Source: Burkholderiales bacterium RIFOXYD12_FULL_59_19 (GTDB taxonomy: Bacteria; Pseudomonadota; Gammaproteobacteria; Burkholderiales; Burkholderiaceae_C). From it: a stretch of 64,000 nt of DNA. The notes under the pieces were generated by a model that was not told where the DNA came from, ran no database searches, and was given only the letters and a program-made list of their open reading frames with translations. A program made the position numbers and the translations under genes. Shown one piece after another: positions 47,701 to 56,264 of the stretch; within the stretch, counting starts at the first letter, position 1, and each line of letters begins with the position of its first letter. The stretch is taken from positions 1-64,000 of the forward strand of contig MESQ01000001.1 in NCBI GenBank assembly GCA_001771065.1, read 5' to 3'.

Positions 47701-48277
47701 CCACAGCCTGCAGCGCACCCAACTGCTCAGCAGTCAACGGGTAAAACCACTTGCGCCAATAGTCTTGCACCGCAGTCAGCTTGAGCCGCGCGCTGTCTTC
47801 TACCCGGCTTTGCTGGAACAGGCTGGCGCTGTCGAAGGCGTGGGTCTTGAGCATCCGGCTGCTCCAGCCGTGGATGGTAAAGATGGCGGCTTCGTCCATC
47901 CATTGGGCGGCCAGGTCCAGCCGATCGGCGCAGGCCGGCCATTGCCCGGAATCGATCTCAGCGCGCAACGCGCGTAGGAAATCATCGACCTCAAAGTCAG
48001 GCTGCTCGCCGTGATGAAAGTAGCGCGCCGCCTGTGACAGGCGTGCGCGGATGCGCCCGCGTAGCTCGGCGGTGGCGGCATCGGTGAAGGTCATGACCAG
48101 GATTTGCGGCGGGTACAAGCCCCGGTCGGTGTTGCTGCCGTCGGGCGCATGCCCCAGCACCAGGCGCACATACAGCGCTGCCAGCGTCCAGGTCTTGCCG
48201 GTGCCGGCCGAGGCCTCGATCACCTGCAGGCCGCTCAAAGGCAGGGTCAGCGGGTCGAGTTTTTTGATCTCGTTCAT
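44726..48277 (-). CDS. recB: RecBCD exonuclease V, RecB subunit
   Basis: The 1183-residue subunit combines a UvrD-like 3'-5' helicase and a nuclease. Walker A is QVIEASAGTGKTWTLAALYV, motif II lies in ALVDEFQDTDPWQYGAL, and GDPKQAIYSFRGAD and VITLHKAKGLQYPLVFLPF follow. The C-terminal nuclease motif is YYVLDYKSNKLPGY, with the catalytic Asp and Lys. The start overlaps the recC stop by 4 nt. Length and motifs are complete. Confidence 0.96.
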   Translation of the reverse strand: MNEIKKLDPLTLPLSGLQVIEASAGTGKTWTLAALYVRLVLGHAPDGSNTDRGLYPPQILVMTFTDAATAELRGRIRARLSQAARYFHHGEQPDFEVDDFLRALRAEIDSGQWPACADRLDLAAQWMDEAAIFTIHGWSSRMLKTHAFDSASLFQQSRVEDSARLKLTAVQDYWRKWFYPLTAEQLGALQAVGSNPQDLLEQLGQIWAMEDKAPRAATAPGQTPDVIIQAWELRQHQQHALASNARLAWTPELVVRVTEAAARKAIKGYRADWLAGWLEQMSAWQQGDSIKLETLQRFATSRLLEKGWAEAAQHSAFAHIEALSEHLAAEPEVAELLLAHAASEVGAAYHQAKARLAQFDFSDLLQHLYHALHAPDGRLADAIRQQFPVALVDEFQDTDPWQYGALSKIYGAAPGTPHDTGLIMIGDPKQAIYSFRGADLATYLGAREQAQAIHTLSGNFRSTSALVAAVNHVFDHAAKPFGDVPYEMVTACNDKVLPLQVAGQAQPAMTVWHLQNARMPRKPVLLRQLAEVFATQMVGLLNAGAARPGAMAVLVKNWVEARAIRTALSNRGVRSVYLSERDSVFATAQATDLWRILRAVAQPRDAQYIRAALATALWGLPWHELENLFQDEVAWDELSERFHGWQKIWQRQGFLPMLHHLLHAQSIPARLLNQGDAASTQGERQLTNLLHLGDLLQSASLGLQGEGALLRYLEDQLRDPQASGDTAQLRLESDADLVQVITLHKAKGLQYPLVFLPFVANYRPADSGQDDGLRLAEDIRLLYVALTRAEQAVWLGITPTRGDMDGKSPKVKSAVSALLGRQTSDDLAQCLRAWASEHIVVQYAPAPDDSAYTPQAAAKIWKPALTPRRQLRSRWWSASFSALTRDVETANPAPTPGSALDERLGDAQIDSTLPQATDLPVQPDLLSPPFNAFPAGSHYGTLLHDLLEWQAQQGWPAAQNNPSAAVAADWHKLLTRKAQALKLDETECDLLGAWVPAIVRTPLSVSVSSKLVLASLTPDQHWAEMAFSLKVSALDSARLDHLIAAHVLVGQPRQAMQPRQLEGMLTGFMDLVLEFDDRYYVLDYKSNKLPGYEPAQLQQAMLAHRYDVQYSLYLLALHRLLKSRLADYDYDRHVGGALYLFLRGIDQSGAGLYQDRPPKALIEALDAAFSASSARADPWEAAS

Positions 48278-51200
48278 GTGTTCCCGCCCTCGCTGGGGGT
48301 CAGTTGAATGTGCCGGGCCATGTCGCCGTACAGGCGCTCGGCCCAGGCCGGCAACTCGGCCTCGATCTCGTCATAACTCTCAAAAGCCCGCGCCAGGTAG
48401 GCCGATTCGGCGCGTTCACCGGCGCGGCGCGTGCCTTCAAAGACGGCCTGGGCCACCTCATGCGGGTCTTTGGGCTCTTTGTCGGGGTCGGTCACAGCCA
48501 GCCGGGCGACCTGCGCCTGGGCTTGCAGGTAGGCCCAGGCGGATTTGCAGGCCACCGGCAGCGGGCGCTCCCACGCCGCCAGGTAGGCCGTGACCAGCCC
48601 TTGCACCATGCGCACGGCCTCGGCCTGGGGCAGGGGGGCAAAGACCACCTGGCCGTCCAGCCCCAGTTGCACGCTGGTCAGCGGCATGGCGCTGGCGCAG
48701 GCCGCCAGATGCTGCACCCACAAGCCGACCACCACATGCACGCGTGCCGTGCGTGCCTCTTTTTCGCCCTCCAGCACGGCGCCAACGCGCTGGTCCAGCT
48801 GCAGCCAGCCGCCTTCCCCGTGGTAAAGCCCCTCCAGCGTGCCCTTGACGGTGATGCCCTCCACCTGCAGGTCAATCGATTGCGCTGGCAGTGGGTCTGG
48901 GTAGCGCAGTCTCCATTCGTCCTGCCGGTTCAGCACCACTTGCGTTTTAGCCTGCAATTCAGTGGCAAGGCGCTGGCCAAAGGCGGCCATCGGCAGCTGG
49001 CCCGAGAGCCTCAGTTTTTCAAGGGCCTGGGGCAGATCGAAGGCATCAAGCAGCTTTTGGCCCGCCTGGTACTGTTCCAGGCCATTCAGTGCGAAGGGTT
49101 CTTCGGTTTGTTCCAGCTCATCGACCGTGTCAAGCCGAACCCGCAGGCGCGACTTGAAGAACACCTCGACCGGTTGGCGCAGCAGTTGTCGCAGGTCGGT
49201 CAGCGTCAAGGCGCTGGGTGCGGCCAGGGCAGGGTGGCAGGCGCCTGGCGTTTGGGGTACCTGCTGGTCATGCACCCGCGCCCAGTCGTTGGCGTAACTC
49301 TCAAAAGGCGAATCCTGCAAGAAATAGGCTTCAGAGAACGCTTGCAACGGTTGCTGCTGGGGCTGGGGCGCTCCCTGCCAGCCCATCTGCAGGTAGTCCA
49401 GCAGTTGCGCCACCAGCACCGAGGGCGGTTGTTCACTGTTGTCGGTGGCACGGTGGCCTTGCCAGCTGATGTAGAGCTTTTGCCGTGCCGACAACAGCGC
49501 CTCCAGAAACAGGTAGCGGTCGTCCTCGCGGCGCGAACGGTCACCCGCGCGCCAGCTCAAGTCCATCAGGTCAAAGTCGCGTGCGGCTTTTTGCCGCGGG
49601 TAGTCGCCGTCGTTCATGCCCAGCAGGCAAATCACCTTGAACGGGATCGAGCGCATTGGCATCAGGGTGCCAAACTGCACACCGCCGCCAAAAAAGCGCT
49701 GCTGCAAACTGCTTTCTTCAATCTGCGACAGCCAATGCTCGCGCACCACGTCCAGCGGTAGTGGGGTCTCCAACTGCGCCGCCTCGCAAGCTTGCAGCCA
49801 CACCTCCAGTGGCGCCAGGCAACGCTGGATGAGCCGCTCATCAAGGTCATCAGCGGCAGCAAAAAAGCGCGCGACGACGCCGGCCAGAGTCAAGCCCCAT
49901 TGGGCGGGCGTTTGGCTGCCAGACAGTTCCTGCAGGGTCTGGTTGACGGCCTCCACCCAGTCGAGCAGGGCGCTGATCACGCTGGCATCGAGCCCGTTCA
50001 GGGCCGCCTGCGGCAAGGTGTTACCCCAGGGTGCACCGGCACCCACGGCGTAACCCAGCAGCAGGCGCCGCAGGCCAAAAGCCCAGCTGTTCTGGTCCAG
50101 GCCAGGCACCCCCGCCGGCACACCCCAGGCCATGCGGTGGTGGGCGTCCAGACCCCAGCGCACCCCGGCCATGGCCAACCAGTCGTGTAGTTGCGCCACG
50201 TCGGCCTCATCCAGACCAAAACGTTGGCGCACCGCAGCCACTTCAAACAGACCCAGCCAGTCGGCCAGCGACACCCTGGCGTTGGGGAGTGACAGCAGTT
50301 GCTCCAGCGCCTGCACCAGCGGCGACTGGCGCGGTGTGGTGTCCGCCACCGAATACGGAATATGCCGTACTTGTCCTGCTGCAAAGCGGCCAAAGACCGC
50401 CTGAATGTGGGGTGCAAAGGCTGCCATGTCAGGCACCATCACCATCACATCACGCGGCATCAAAGCCGGGTCGGCGTCGAACCAGGCCAGCAGCCGGTCA
50501 TGTAACACCTCGACTTCGCGCTGCGCGCCATGGCAGGTGACGAAGCTGATGCTGTTGTCGTCCGGCGGCACCTCGCGTTTGGCGTCAAGCGCGTTGTGGG
50601 CTGGCTCAAGGTTCAGGATGCCCGACTGCAACTGGTTCAACAGCGTCGGTGTGTCCAACCCGGCGGCGGGGTCCACAAACACATCGACCCGGTGCATGCG
50701 CTGGCGGTACTGCGTCACGTTGTCAAAGTCATCCAGCAAATGCAGGTAGTCGCGCCCCTGTTTGCCCCACGAAGCCAGCAGCGGATGGCTGTCGCTGGCC
50801 ATTGGCCGGGCGGCCTGGCGGTGGCGCAGCTGGGCGCGTAAGGGGTCATGGCCGGCAACAAGGTCACCCCAGTAATACTGACATGGGTTTTGCACCAGCA
50901 TCAGCACCTGGCAAAATTGGCCCAACTGCGCCAGTGCCTCGACGGTTTGCATCGGCAGGGATGAGATGCCAAACACCACCAGGCGCGGCGGCAAGCCCGC
51001 CGGGCGCTGGCCTGTGGTCTGGCTTTGCGCCAGCTGCGCCTGGAGGGCGGCCATGAAGCGGGCATGCACGCTGGCGCGCGAGGCATCGGCCAGCGCGGGC
51101 CCGACATCGGCCCGAATGTCGCGCCATAACTGGGCTTGCCAGGCGTGGGCGTCTGCCAACACGCCGGGTTGGCCATCGTGGCCGCGCAGCACGTCGCGTC

Positions 51201-51711
51201 CAGCCGCCCAATCCGCCAGCCAGTCGGCGCGGTAGCTTTGGTAGGCATCAAAAACATCGGCCACCTGCAGCGCCAATTGGTACAGCTTGCGGCCGTCGGC
51301 ATCCAATGCCAGGTAGCGCTGCAGTGGCGCGTAAACAGGATTGCCACCAGCCAGCACGGGCAACAGGCGCACCAGGCGCCAGACCAGATGGCTCTTGTCA
51401 AAGGGCATGTGCGGTGGCACAGCATCCGCGCCCAGCACGCTGCGATAGACCTGCCACAGGTAGCCGCTGGGTAATTCCAGCCGGGTCGCGGCGCAAATGC
51501 CCAGGGCGCTGTCGTCGGCCAGCGCCATCTCCAGCCAGTGCTTCATGCCGTTGCTTTGCACCAAAATGACCTCGGGCGTCAGTGGCGGCAAGGGTTGGGC
51601 GCGCAGGAATTCACTGAGCAGGTCGCGCAGGTCTTCCAGGCGGTTGCCGTGCAAGACCATGAAGCCGGGTTTGAAGACGGGGGCGCTCACCGCGGTCATG
51701 TTTGTGTTCAT
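48274..51711 (-). CDS. recC: RecBCD exonuclease V, RecC subunit
   Basis: The 1145-residue subunit is the catalytically dead helicase/nuclease-fold partner that recognises Chi. The N-terminus MVLHGNRLEDLRDLLSEFL is typical, with HWLEMALADDSALGICAATR next. FKVICLLGMNDGDYPRQ and FFKSRLRVRLD occur further on. Its start ATG overlaps the stop of the MocR gene by 4 nt (51708-51711), so recCBD may be read from the MocR promoter. ATG at residue 5 is an alternative start. Confidence 0.95.
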   Translation of the reverse strand: MNTNMTAVSAPVFKPGFMVLHGNRLEDLRDLLSEFLRAQPLPPLTPEVILVQSNGMKHWLEMALADDSALGICAATRLELPSGYLWQVYRSVLGADAVPPHMPFDKSHLVWRLVRLLPVLAGGNPVYAPLQRYLALDADGRKLYQLALQVADVFDAYQSYRADWLADWAAGRDVLRGHDGQPGVLADAHAWQAQLWRDIRADVGPALADASRASVHARFMAALQAQLAQSQTTGQRPAGLPPRLVVFGISSLPMQTVEALAQLGQFCQVLMLVQNPCQYYWGDLVAGHDPLRAQLRHRQAARPMASDSHPLLASWGKQGRDYLHLLDDFDNVTQYRQRMHRVDVFVDPAAGLDTPTLLNQLQSGILNLEPAHNALDAKREVPPDDNSISFVTCHGAQREVEVLHDRLLAWFDADPALMPRDVMVMVPDMAAFAPHIQAVFGRFAAGQVRHIPYSVADTTPRQSPLVQALEQLLSLPNARVSLADWLGLFEVAAVRQRFGLDEADVAQLHDWLAMAGVRWGLDAHHRMAWGVPAGVPGLDQNSWAFGLRRLLLGYAVGAGAPWGNTLPQAALNGLDASVISALLDWVEAVNQTLQELSGSQTPAQWGLTLAGVVARFFAAADDLDERLIQRCLAPLEVWLQACEAAQLETPLPLDVVREHWLSQIEESSLQQRFFGGGVQFGTLMPMRSIPFKVICLLGMNDGDYPRQKAARDFDLMDLSWRAGDRSRREDDRYLFLEALLSARQKLYISWQGHRATDNSEQPPSVLVAQLLDYLQMGWQGAPQPQQQPLQAFSEAYFLQDSPFESYANDWARVHDQQVPQTPGACHPALAAPSALTLTDLRQLLRQPVEVFFKSRLRVRLDTVDELEQTEEPFALNGLEQYQAGQKLLDAFDLPQALEKLRLSGQLPMAAFGQRLATELQAKTQVVLNRQDEWRLRYPDPLPAQSIDLQVEGITVKGTLEGLYHGEGGWLQLDQRVGAVLEGEKEARTARVHVVVGLWVQHLAACASAMPLTSVQLGLDGQVVFAPLPQAEAVRMVQGLVTAYLAAWERPLPVACKSAWAYLQAQAQVARLAVTDPDKEPKDPHEVAQAVFEGTRRAGERAESAYLARAFESYDEIEAELPAWAERLYGDMARHIQLTPSEGGNT

Positions 51712-53186
51712 GCCGAAGCGCCGCTGCGTGACAGGGCGTTTGTGATGGTGCGGGCCAGCACCGGCCCAAAGTGCTCGATCTCAGTCAGCGGCGCGTAGCC
51801 GTAGCCAATGATCAGGCCGCGCAGACGGGTCTGCTTGAGGCAATAGCCTGACAGGGGGCGCACCGTCAGCCCGAGTTTGCCAAGCTGCTGCGCCAGCGCC
51901 GTGTCATCAAGCGTGTCGGGCAGGCGCAGGCACAGGTGCAGGCCCTGCTCGGCGCCGGTGATCTGGGCACGTGGTCCCAGGCAGGGCTGCAGCGCGGCCA
52001 GCAGGCTGGCGCGCCGCTGGGCGTAACTTTGGCGTGCACGGCGCAAGGCGCTGGCGAAATGCCCCATGTCGATGAACTCGGCCAGGGCGGCCTGCACCGG
52101 CATCTGGCCGGGGCGATTCAGGTCGTAGTGGGCGCGCTTGAAGGCGGCGGCCAGTCCTTTGGGAACCACCATGTAGCCCAGCTTGAGCCCCGGGTAGAGC
52201 ACCTTGGAAAACGAGCCCAGGTAGATCACGCGCTGGTCGGTGTCGAGGCCGGCCAGAGATGAAATCGGCGGGCCGCTGAAGCGGAATTCGCTGTCGTAAT
52301 CGTCCTCCAGGACCCAGGCCTGGTGCTGGCGCGCCAGCGACAAAATCTGGTGGCGCCGCGGCAATGACATGACCGCACCGGTGGGGTATTGGTGCGAAGG
52401 TGTCACGTAGATCAGGCGCGGTGGCACAGCGTTATCAACCGCCTGGGGCGCTATGCCCTGGTCGTCCACCGGTACCGCATGCAGCGCCAATCCGGTGGCC
52501 ATGAAGGCCTTGACGGCACCCCAGTAGGCAGGGTCTTCGAGCCAGACCGGGTCGCCCTGATTGGCCAGCAATTGGGCACACAGCACCAGTGACTCCTGGG
52601 TGCCGCTGGTGATGATGACCTGCTCCAGTTCCAGCGGTACGCTTCGAAACACCCGCAGGTAGTCGGCCACGGCACGGCGCAGGGGGGCATAACCGCCCGA
52701 ACTGCTGTAGTCAAGCATGTCGGGGTAGGTCATGCGCCAGTGCTTGTTTTGCAGGCGTTGCCATAAGCCCACCGGGAAAGCGCTGAAGTCGGCAATGCCC
52801 GGCGTGAACGGCTGGATCTCGAGGTCGGTGGCGCAAAAGTTGCCGCTCAAGGACAGGCCGCGCGCCGACAAGGTGGCTTGTCCGCTGGGCGCACCCCGGT
52901 GCGGGTGCGCGGGCAGCCGGGGCACGTTGTCGCTGACAAAGGTGCCGCTGCCAATGTGGCTGACCAGGTAGCCCTCTACCGTCAACTGGTTGATGGCGGC
53001 GACCACGGTATTGCGTGACAGCTGCAGGTCTTGCGTCAGGTCGCGGCTGGAGGGCAGGCGTTCGCCGGCGGACACCTTGCCGTCCAGAATGGCACGCCGC
53101 AGCGCCTCGTACAGTTGGCGGTGCAGCGGCAACCTGGAGGGCTGGTTCAGGCGGGTAATCTCAGTCAGCAACAGTTCCGAAAGCAT
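51708..53186 (-). CDS. MocR/PdxR-type GntR aminotransferase regulator
   Basis: This 492-residue fusion joins a GntR winged helix (about 10-75: LPSSRDLTQDLQLSRNTVVA) to an aminotransferase class I-like domain. The PLP-site Lys lies in VIYLGSFSKVLYPGLKLGYM. These regulators respond to PLP or amino compounds. Being divergent from puuA, it is a good candidate to control the putrescine genes. PdxR-type control of PLP synthesis is less likely as no pdx gene is adjacent. ATG 53186 is the family start. Confidence 0.9.
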   Translation of the reverse strand: MLSELLLTEITRLNQPSRLPLHRQLYEALRRAILDGKVSAGERLPSSRDLTQDLQLSRNTVVAAINQLTVEGYLVSHIGSGTFVSDNVPRLPAHPHRGAPSGQATLSARGLSLSGNFCATDLEIQPFTPGIADFSAFPVGLWQRLQNKHWRMTYPDMLDYSSSGGYAPLRRAVADYLRVFRSVPLELEQVIITSGTQESLVLCAQLLANQGDPVWLEDPAYWGAVKAFMATGLALHAVPVDDQGIAPQAVDNAVPPRLIYVTPSHQYPTGAVMSLPRRHQILSLARQHQAWVLEDDYDSEFRFSGPPISSLAGLDTDQRVIYLGSFSKVLYPGLKLGYMVVPKGLAAAFKRAHYDLNRPGQMPVQAALAEFIDMGHFASALRRARQSYAQRRASLLAALQPCLGPRAQITGAEQGLHLCLRLPDTLDDTALAQQLGKLGLTVRPLSGYCLKQTRLRGLIIGYGYAPLTEIEHFGPVLARTITNALSRSGASA

Positions 53187-53310
53187 AAGGGAGCAAAAGT
53201 GGCACCATGTGGAAGGTTTAAATGGCTCTGATTGTGAACCAATTTCGCGCACACAATTGTTTTTGATGCAACGTGCAAAATAGCTGACACGTTACACCCT
53301 GGAGCAAACC
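53187..53310. promoter_or_regulatory. Divergent MocR/puuA promoter region
   Basis: The 124-nt intergenic region contains palindromic ACAATTGT (about 53252-53259) and GCAACGTGC-type motifs. I cannot identify promoter hexamers or the operator with confidence. Confidence 0.4.
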
Positions 53311-54678
53311 ATGAATGCCAAGAAGTCAATGAATTTCAACGATCTGGAGCAATGGCTCAACGAGCGCCGCGTGACCGAGGTGGAGTGCCTGGTGCCCGAC
53401 CTGACCGGTGTCGCCCGTGGCAAGATTTTGCCGCGCGTCAAGTTCACCGAAGACCGCGGCATGCGCCTACCGCAGTCGGTCGTGGCCATGGGGGTGACGG
53501 GTGAGTTCCCCGAGAGCGGCCCCTATTACGACGTCATCGACCCCACCGACAAGGACATGCAGCTGCGCCCGGACCCCAGCACTGTGCGCATCGTGCCGTG
53601 GGCCACCGACCCCACCGCCCAGGTCATCCACGACTGTTTTGACCACAAGGGCAACCTGGTGCCCTTTGCACCGCGTAGCGTGTTGCGCCGGGTGTGTGAC
53701 CTGTTTGCCGCCGAGGGCCTCAAACCCATCGTGGCCCCCGAGCTGGAGTTTTACCTGACCGCCCGCAACACCGACCCCAACACGCTGCTGCGTCCGCCGA
53801 TTGGCCGCAGTGGCCGTTGCGAGACCTCGCGCCAGGCCTACAGCATCGACGCGGTCAACGAGTTTGACCCGCTGTTCGAAGAGATCTACGACTTCAGCGA
53901 CAAGATGGAGCTCAACGTCGACACCCTGATTCATGAAATCGGCGCGGGCCAGATGGAAATCAACTTTTTTCATGCCGAGCCGATGGGCCTGGCCGACGAG
54001 GTGTTTCTTTTCAAGCGCACCGTGCGTGAATCGGCGCTGCGCCATGATATGTACGCCACCTTCATGGCCAAGCCCATTGCCGGCGAGCCGGGCAGCGCCA
54101 TGCATGTGCACCAGAGTATTCTGGATGTGACCACTGGCAAAAACATCTTCAGCAACCCTGACGGCACGCCGTCCGATGCCTTCATGTATTACATCGGCGG
54201 CCTGCAACGCTATATTCCGGCGGCCATGGTGCTGGTGGCACCCTATGTCAACAGCTACCGGCGCCTGTCGCGCAACACCGCCGCACCCATCAACATCGAA
54301 TGGGGCTACGACAACCGCACCGTCGGTATTCGTTCGCCCATTTCATCGCCCGAGGCGCGCCGGGTTGAAAACCGCGTGATTGGCGCCGACGCCAATCCTT
54401 ACGTCGCGCTGGCCATGACCATGGCCTGTGGTTACCTGGGGCTCAAGAACAAGATCAAGCCCAAGGCCGAAATGAAGGGCGACGCCTACCTGTCACCTTA
54501 CGCGCTGCCGCGCAGCCTGGGCGAGGCGCTGGATTGGTTGCGCCGCGAGTCTGATCTGCACGAGGTGCTGGGCAAGGAATTCATCACCGTGTACTCGGAA
54601 ATCAAGGAACTTGAATTCGACGAGTTCATGAAAGTGATTTCGCCCTGGGAACGCGAGCATTTGCTGCTGCATGTTTGA
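53311..54678 (+). CDS. puuA: Glutamine synthetase-family gamma-glutamylputrescine synthetase
   Basis: The 455-residue GS-fold ligase would couple glutamate to putrescine using ATP in the Puu pathway. It contains VECLVPDLTGVARGKILPR, IVAPELEFYLTARNTD (metal-binding Glu), DTLIHEIGAGQMEINFFHAE, SAMHVHQSILDV and NRTVGIRSPISSPEARRVEN. Its grouping with spuC, the potFGHI transporter and puuC supports the polyamine role. A gamma-glutamyl-polyamine specificity beyond putrescine cannot be excluded. Confidence 0.9.
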   Translation: MNAKKSMNFNDLEQWLNERRVTEVECLVPDLTGVARGKILPRVKFTEDRGMRLPQSVVAMGVTGEFPESGPYYDVIDPTDKDMQLRPDPSTVRIVPWATDPTAQVIHDCFDHKGNLVPFAPRSVLRRVCDLFAAEGLKPIVAPELEFYLTARNTDPNTLLRPPIGRSGRCETSRQAYSIDAVNEFDPLFEEIYDFSDKMELNVDTLIHEIGAGQMEINFFHAEPMGLADEVFLFKRTVRESALRHDMYATFMAKPIAGEPGSAMHVHQSILDVTTGKNIFSNPDGTPSDAFMYYIGGLQRYIPAAMVLVAPYVNSYRRLSRNTAAPINIEWGYDNRTVGIRSPISSPEARRVENRVIGADANPYVALAMTMACGYLGLKNKIKPKAEMKGDAYLSPYALPRSLGEALDWLRRESDLHEVLGKEFITVYSEIKELEFDEFMKVISPWEREHLLLHV

Positions 54679-54738
54679 CCCGCTGTGTTTGATTTGGTTA
54701 CCGACGTTGTCACGTTTGATTTTTTTGAGGAGCCCAAC

Positions 54739-56175
54739 ATGAACCCTTCGACTCTGATTGCCCCACCCGCGTTGGTGCGTCGTGCTGAGCGATATGACAC
54801 CCAGGCCTTGCAGGCCCTGGACAGCGCGCATTTCATTCACCCGTTCACTGACCATGGCGACCTGGCTACCCGTGGCGCGCGCGTGATTGTCAAATCCGAA
54901 GGCATTTACGTCTGGGATTCCGAAGGCAAAAAACTGCTTGATGCCATGAGCGGCCTGTGGTGTGTCAATGTCGGTTATGGCCGCCAGGCGTTGGCGCAAG
55001 CCGCTTATGACCAGATGATGACGCTGCCGTTCTACAACAGCTTTTTCCAGACCACCAACGTGCCCGCCGTCAAGCTGGCAGCCCGCCTGGCGGCGCTGGC
55101 GCCCAAGGTCGGCGATCGCACTTTTGAGCATGTGTTTTATTCGAGCAGCGGTTCCGAAAGCAACGACTCCAACGTGCGTATGGTGCGCCGTTATTGGGAC
55201 CTGCTGGGGCAACCGCAGCGCAAGGTCATCATCAGCCGGGTGAATGCCTACCACGGCAGCACCATGGCCGGGGCCTCGCTGGGCGGCATGAGTGGCATGC
55301 ACGCGCAGGGCGATCTGCCCATTCCCAATATCACGCACATTGAGCAGCCGTATTTTTTCGAAAACGGTTTGCCGGGCGAAAGTGCCGATGCGTTTGGCTT
55401 GCGCGCCGCGGGCTGGCTGGAAGAAGAAATTCTGGCGCTGGGTGCCGACAAGGTGGCCGCCTTCATTGCCGAACCCGTCCAGGGCGCCGGCGGTGTCATC
55501 ATCCCGCCCGCCACATACTGGCCCGAGATTCAGCGCATCGTTGACAAATACGACATTTTGTTGATCAGCGACGAGGTGATTTGTGCCTTTGGCCGCCTTG
55601 GGCACTGGTTTGCCTATGAAAAATTTGGCTACAAGCCCGACCTGGTGACCTTTGCCAAGGCCGTCACCAGCGGCTACATTCCGCTGGGCGGCGTCATGGT
55701 GGGCAACCGCGTGGCCCAGGTGCTGATTGAAAAAGGCGGTGAATTCAACCATGGCTACACCTACAGCGGTCACCCGGTCGCCTGTGCCGTGGCGCTGGCC
55801 AACCTCGACATCATGGAAAGCGAACAACTGCCGCAACGTGTCAGGGACGACACTGGCCCCTACCTGGCCAAGTGTTTCGAGGTCATTGCGACCCACCCGC
55901 TGGTGGGAGTGGCCGAAACCTGCGGTTTGACCGCGGGCCTGGTGCTGGTCAAAAACAAGGCAAGCCGGGAGCATTTTGCCGAAGAGTTATCGGTCGGCAT
56001 GATATGCCGGCGCCATTGTTTCCAAAATGGCCTGGTCATGCGCGCGGTGGGTGACCGCATGATCATTGCACCACCGCTGACCATGACCCATGCCGACATT
56101 GATGAGATGATGCGTCTGATTCGACAGGCCCTGGACCTGACGCACCAGGAATTGACCCAAAAAGGGTTGATTTAA
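54739..56175 (+). CDS. spuC: Putrescine/diamine aminotransferase (class III)
   Basis: This 478-residue PLP enzyme is like Pseudomonas SpuC, which transfers the amino group of putrescine to pyruvate. VWDSEGKKLLDAMSGLWCVN opens the fold, HVFYSSSGSESNDSNVRMVR binds the cofactor phosphate, and the Lys is in DLVTFAKAVTSGYIPLGGVM. DVICAFGRLGHW-like ISDEVICAFGRLG is also present. ATG 54739 with GAGGAG site is chosen. It lies between puuA and potF. Confidence 0.92.
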   Translation: MNPSTLIAPPALVRRAERYDTQALQALDSAHFIHPFTDHGDLATRGARVIVKSEGIYVWDSEGKKLLDAMSGLWCVNVGYGRQALAQAAYDQMMTLPFYNSFFQTTNVPAVKLAARLAALAPKVGDRTFEHVFYSSSGSESNDSNVRMVRRYWDLLGQPQRKVIISRVNAYHGSTMAGASLGGMSGMHAQGDLPIPNITHIEQPYFFENGLPGESADAFGLRAAGWLEEEILALGADKVAAFIAEPVQGAGGVIIPPATYWPEIQRIVDKYDILLISDEVICAFGRLGHWFAYEKFGYKPDLVTFAKAVTSGYIPLGGVMVGNRVAQVLIEKGGEFNHGYTYSGHPVACAVALANLDIMESEQLPQRVRDDTGPYLAKCFEVIATHPLVGVAETCGLTAGLVLVKNKASREHFAEELSVGMICRRHCFQNGLVMRAVGDRMIIAPPLTMTHADIDEMMRLIRQALDLTHQELTQKGLI

Positions 56176-56264
56176 GTGTCCGATGTCCTAATTGTCTGGT
56201 CTGGTTTTTGCTAGACTTAAACTCGCGTCCCTTTCTACCATTTTCTTTTACCCGGAGTGTTTCC

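Noticed and set aside
54493-55974. Long minus-strand ORF of 493 codons
   Set aside because: It is antisense to puuA and spuC and shows no domain.
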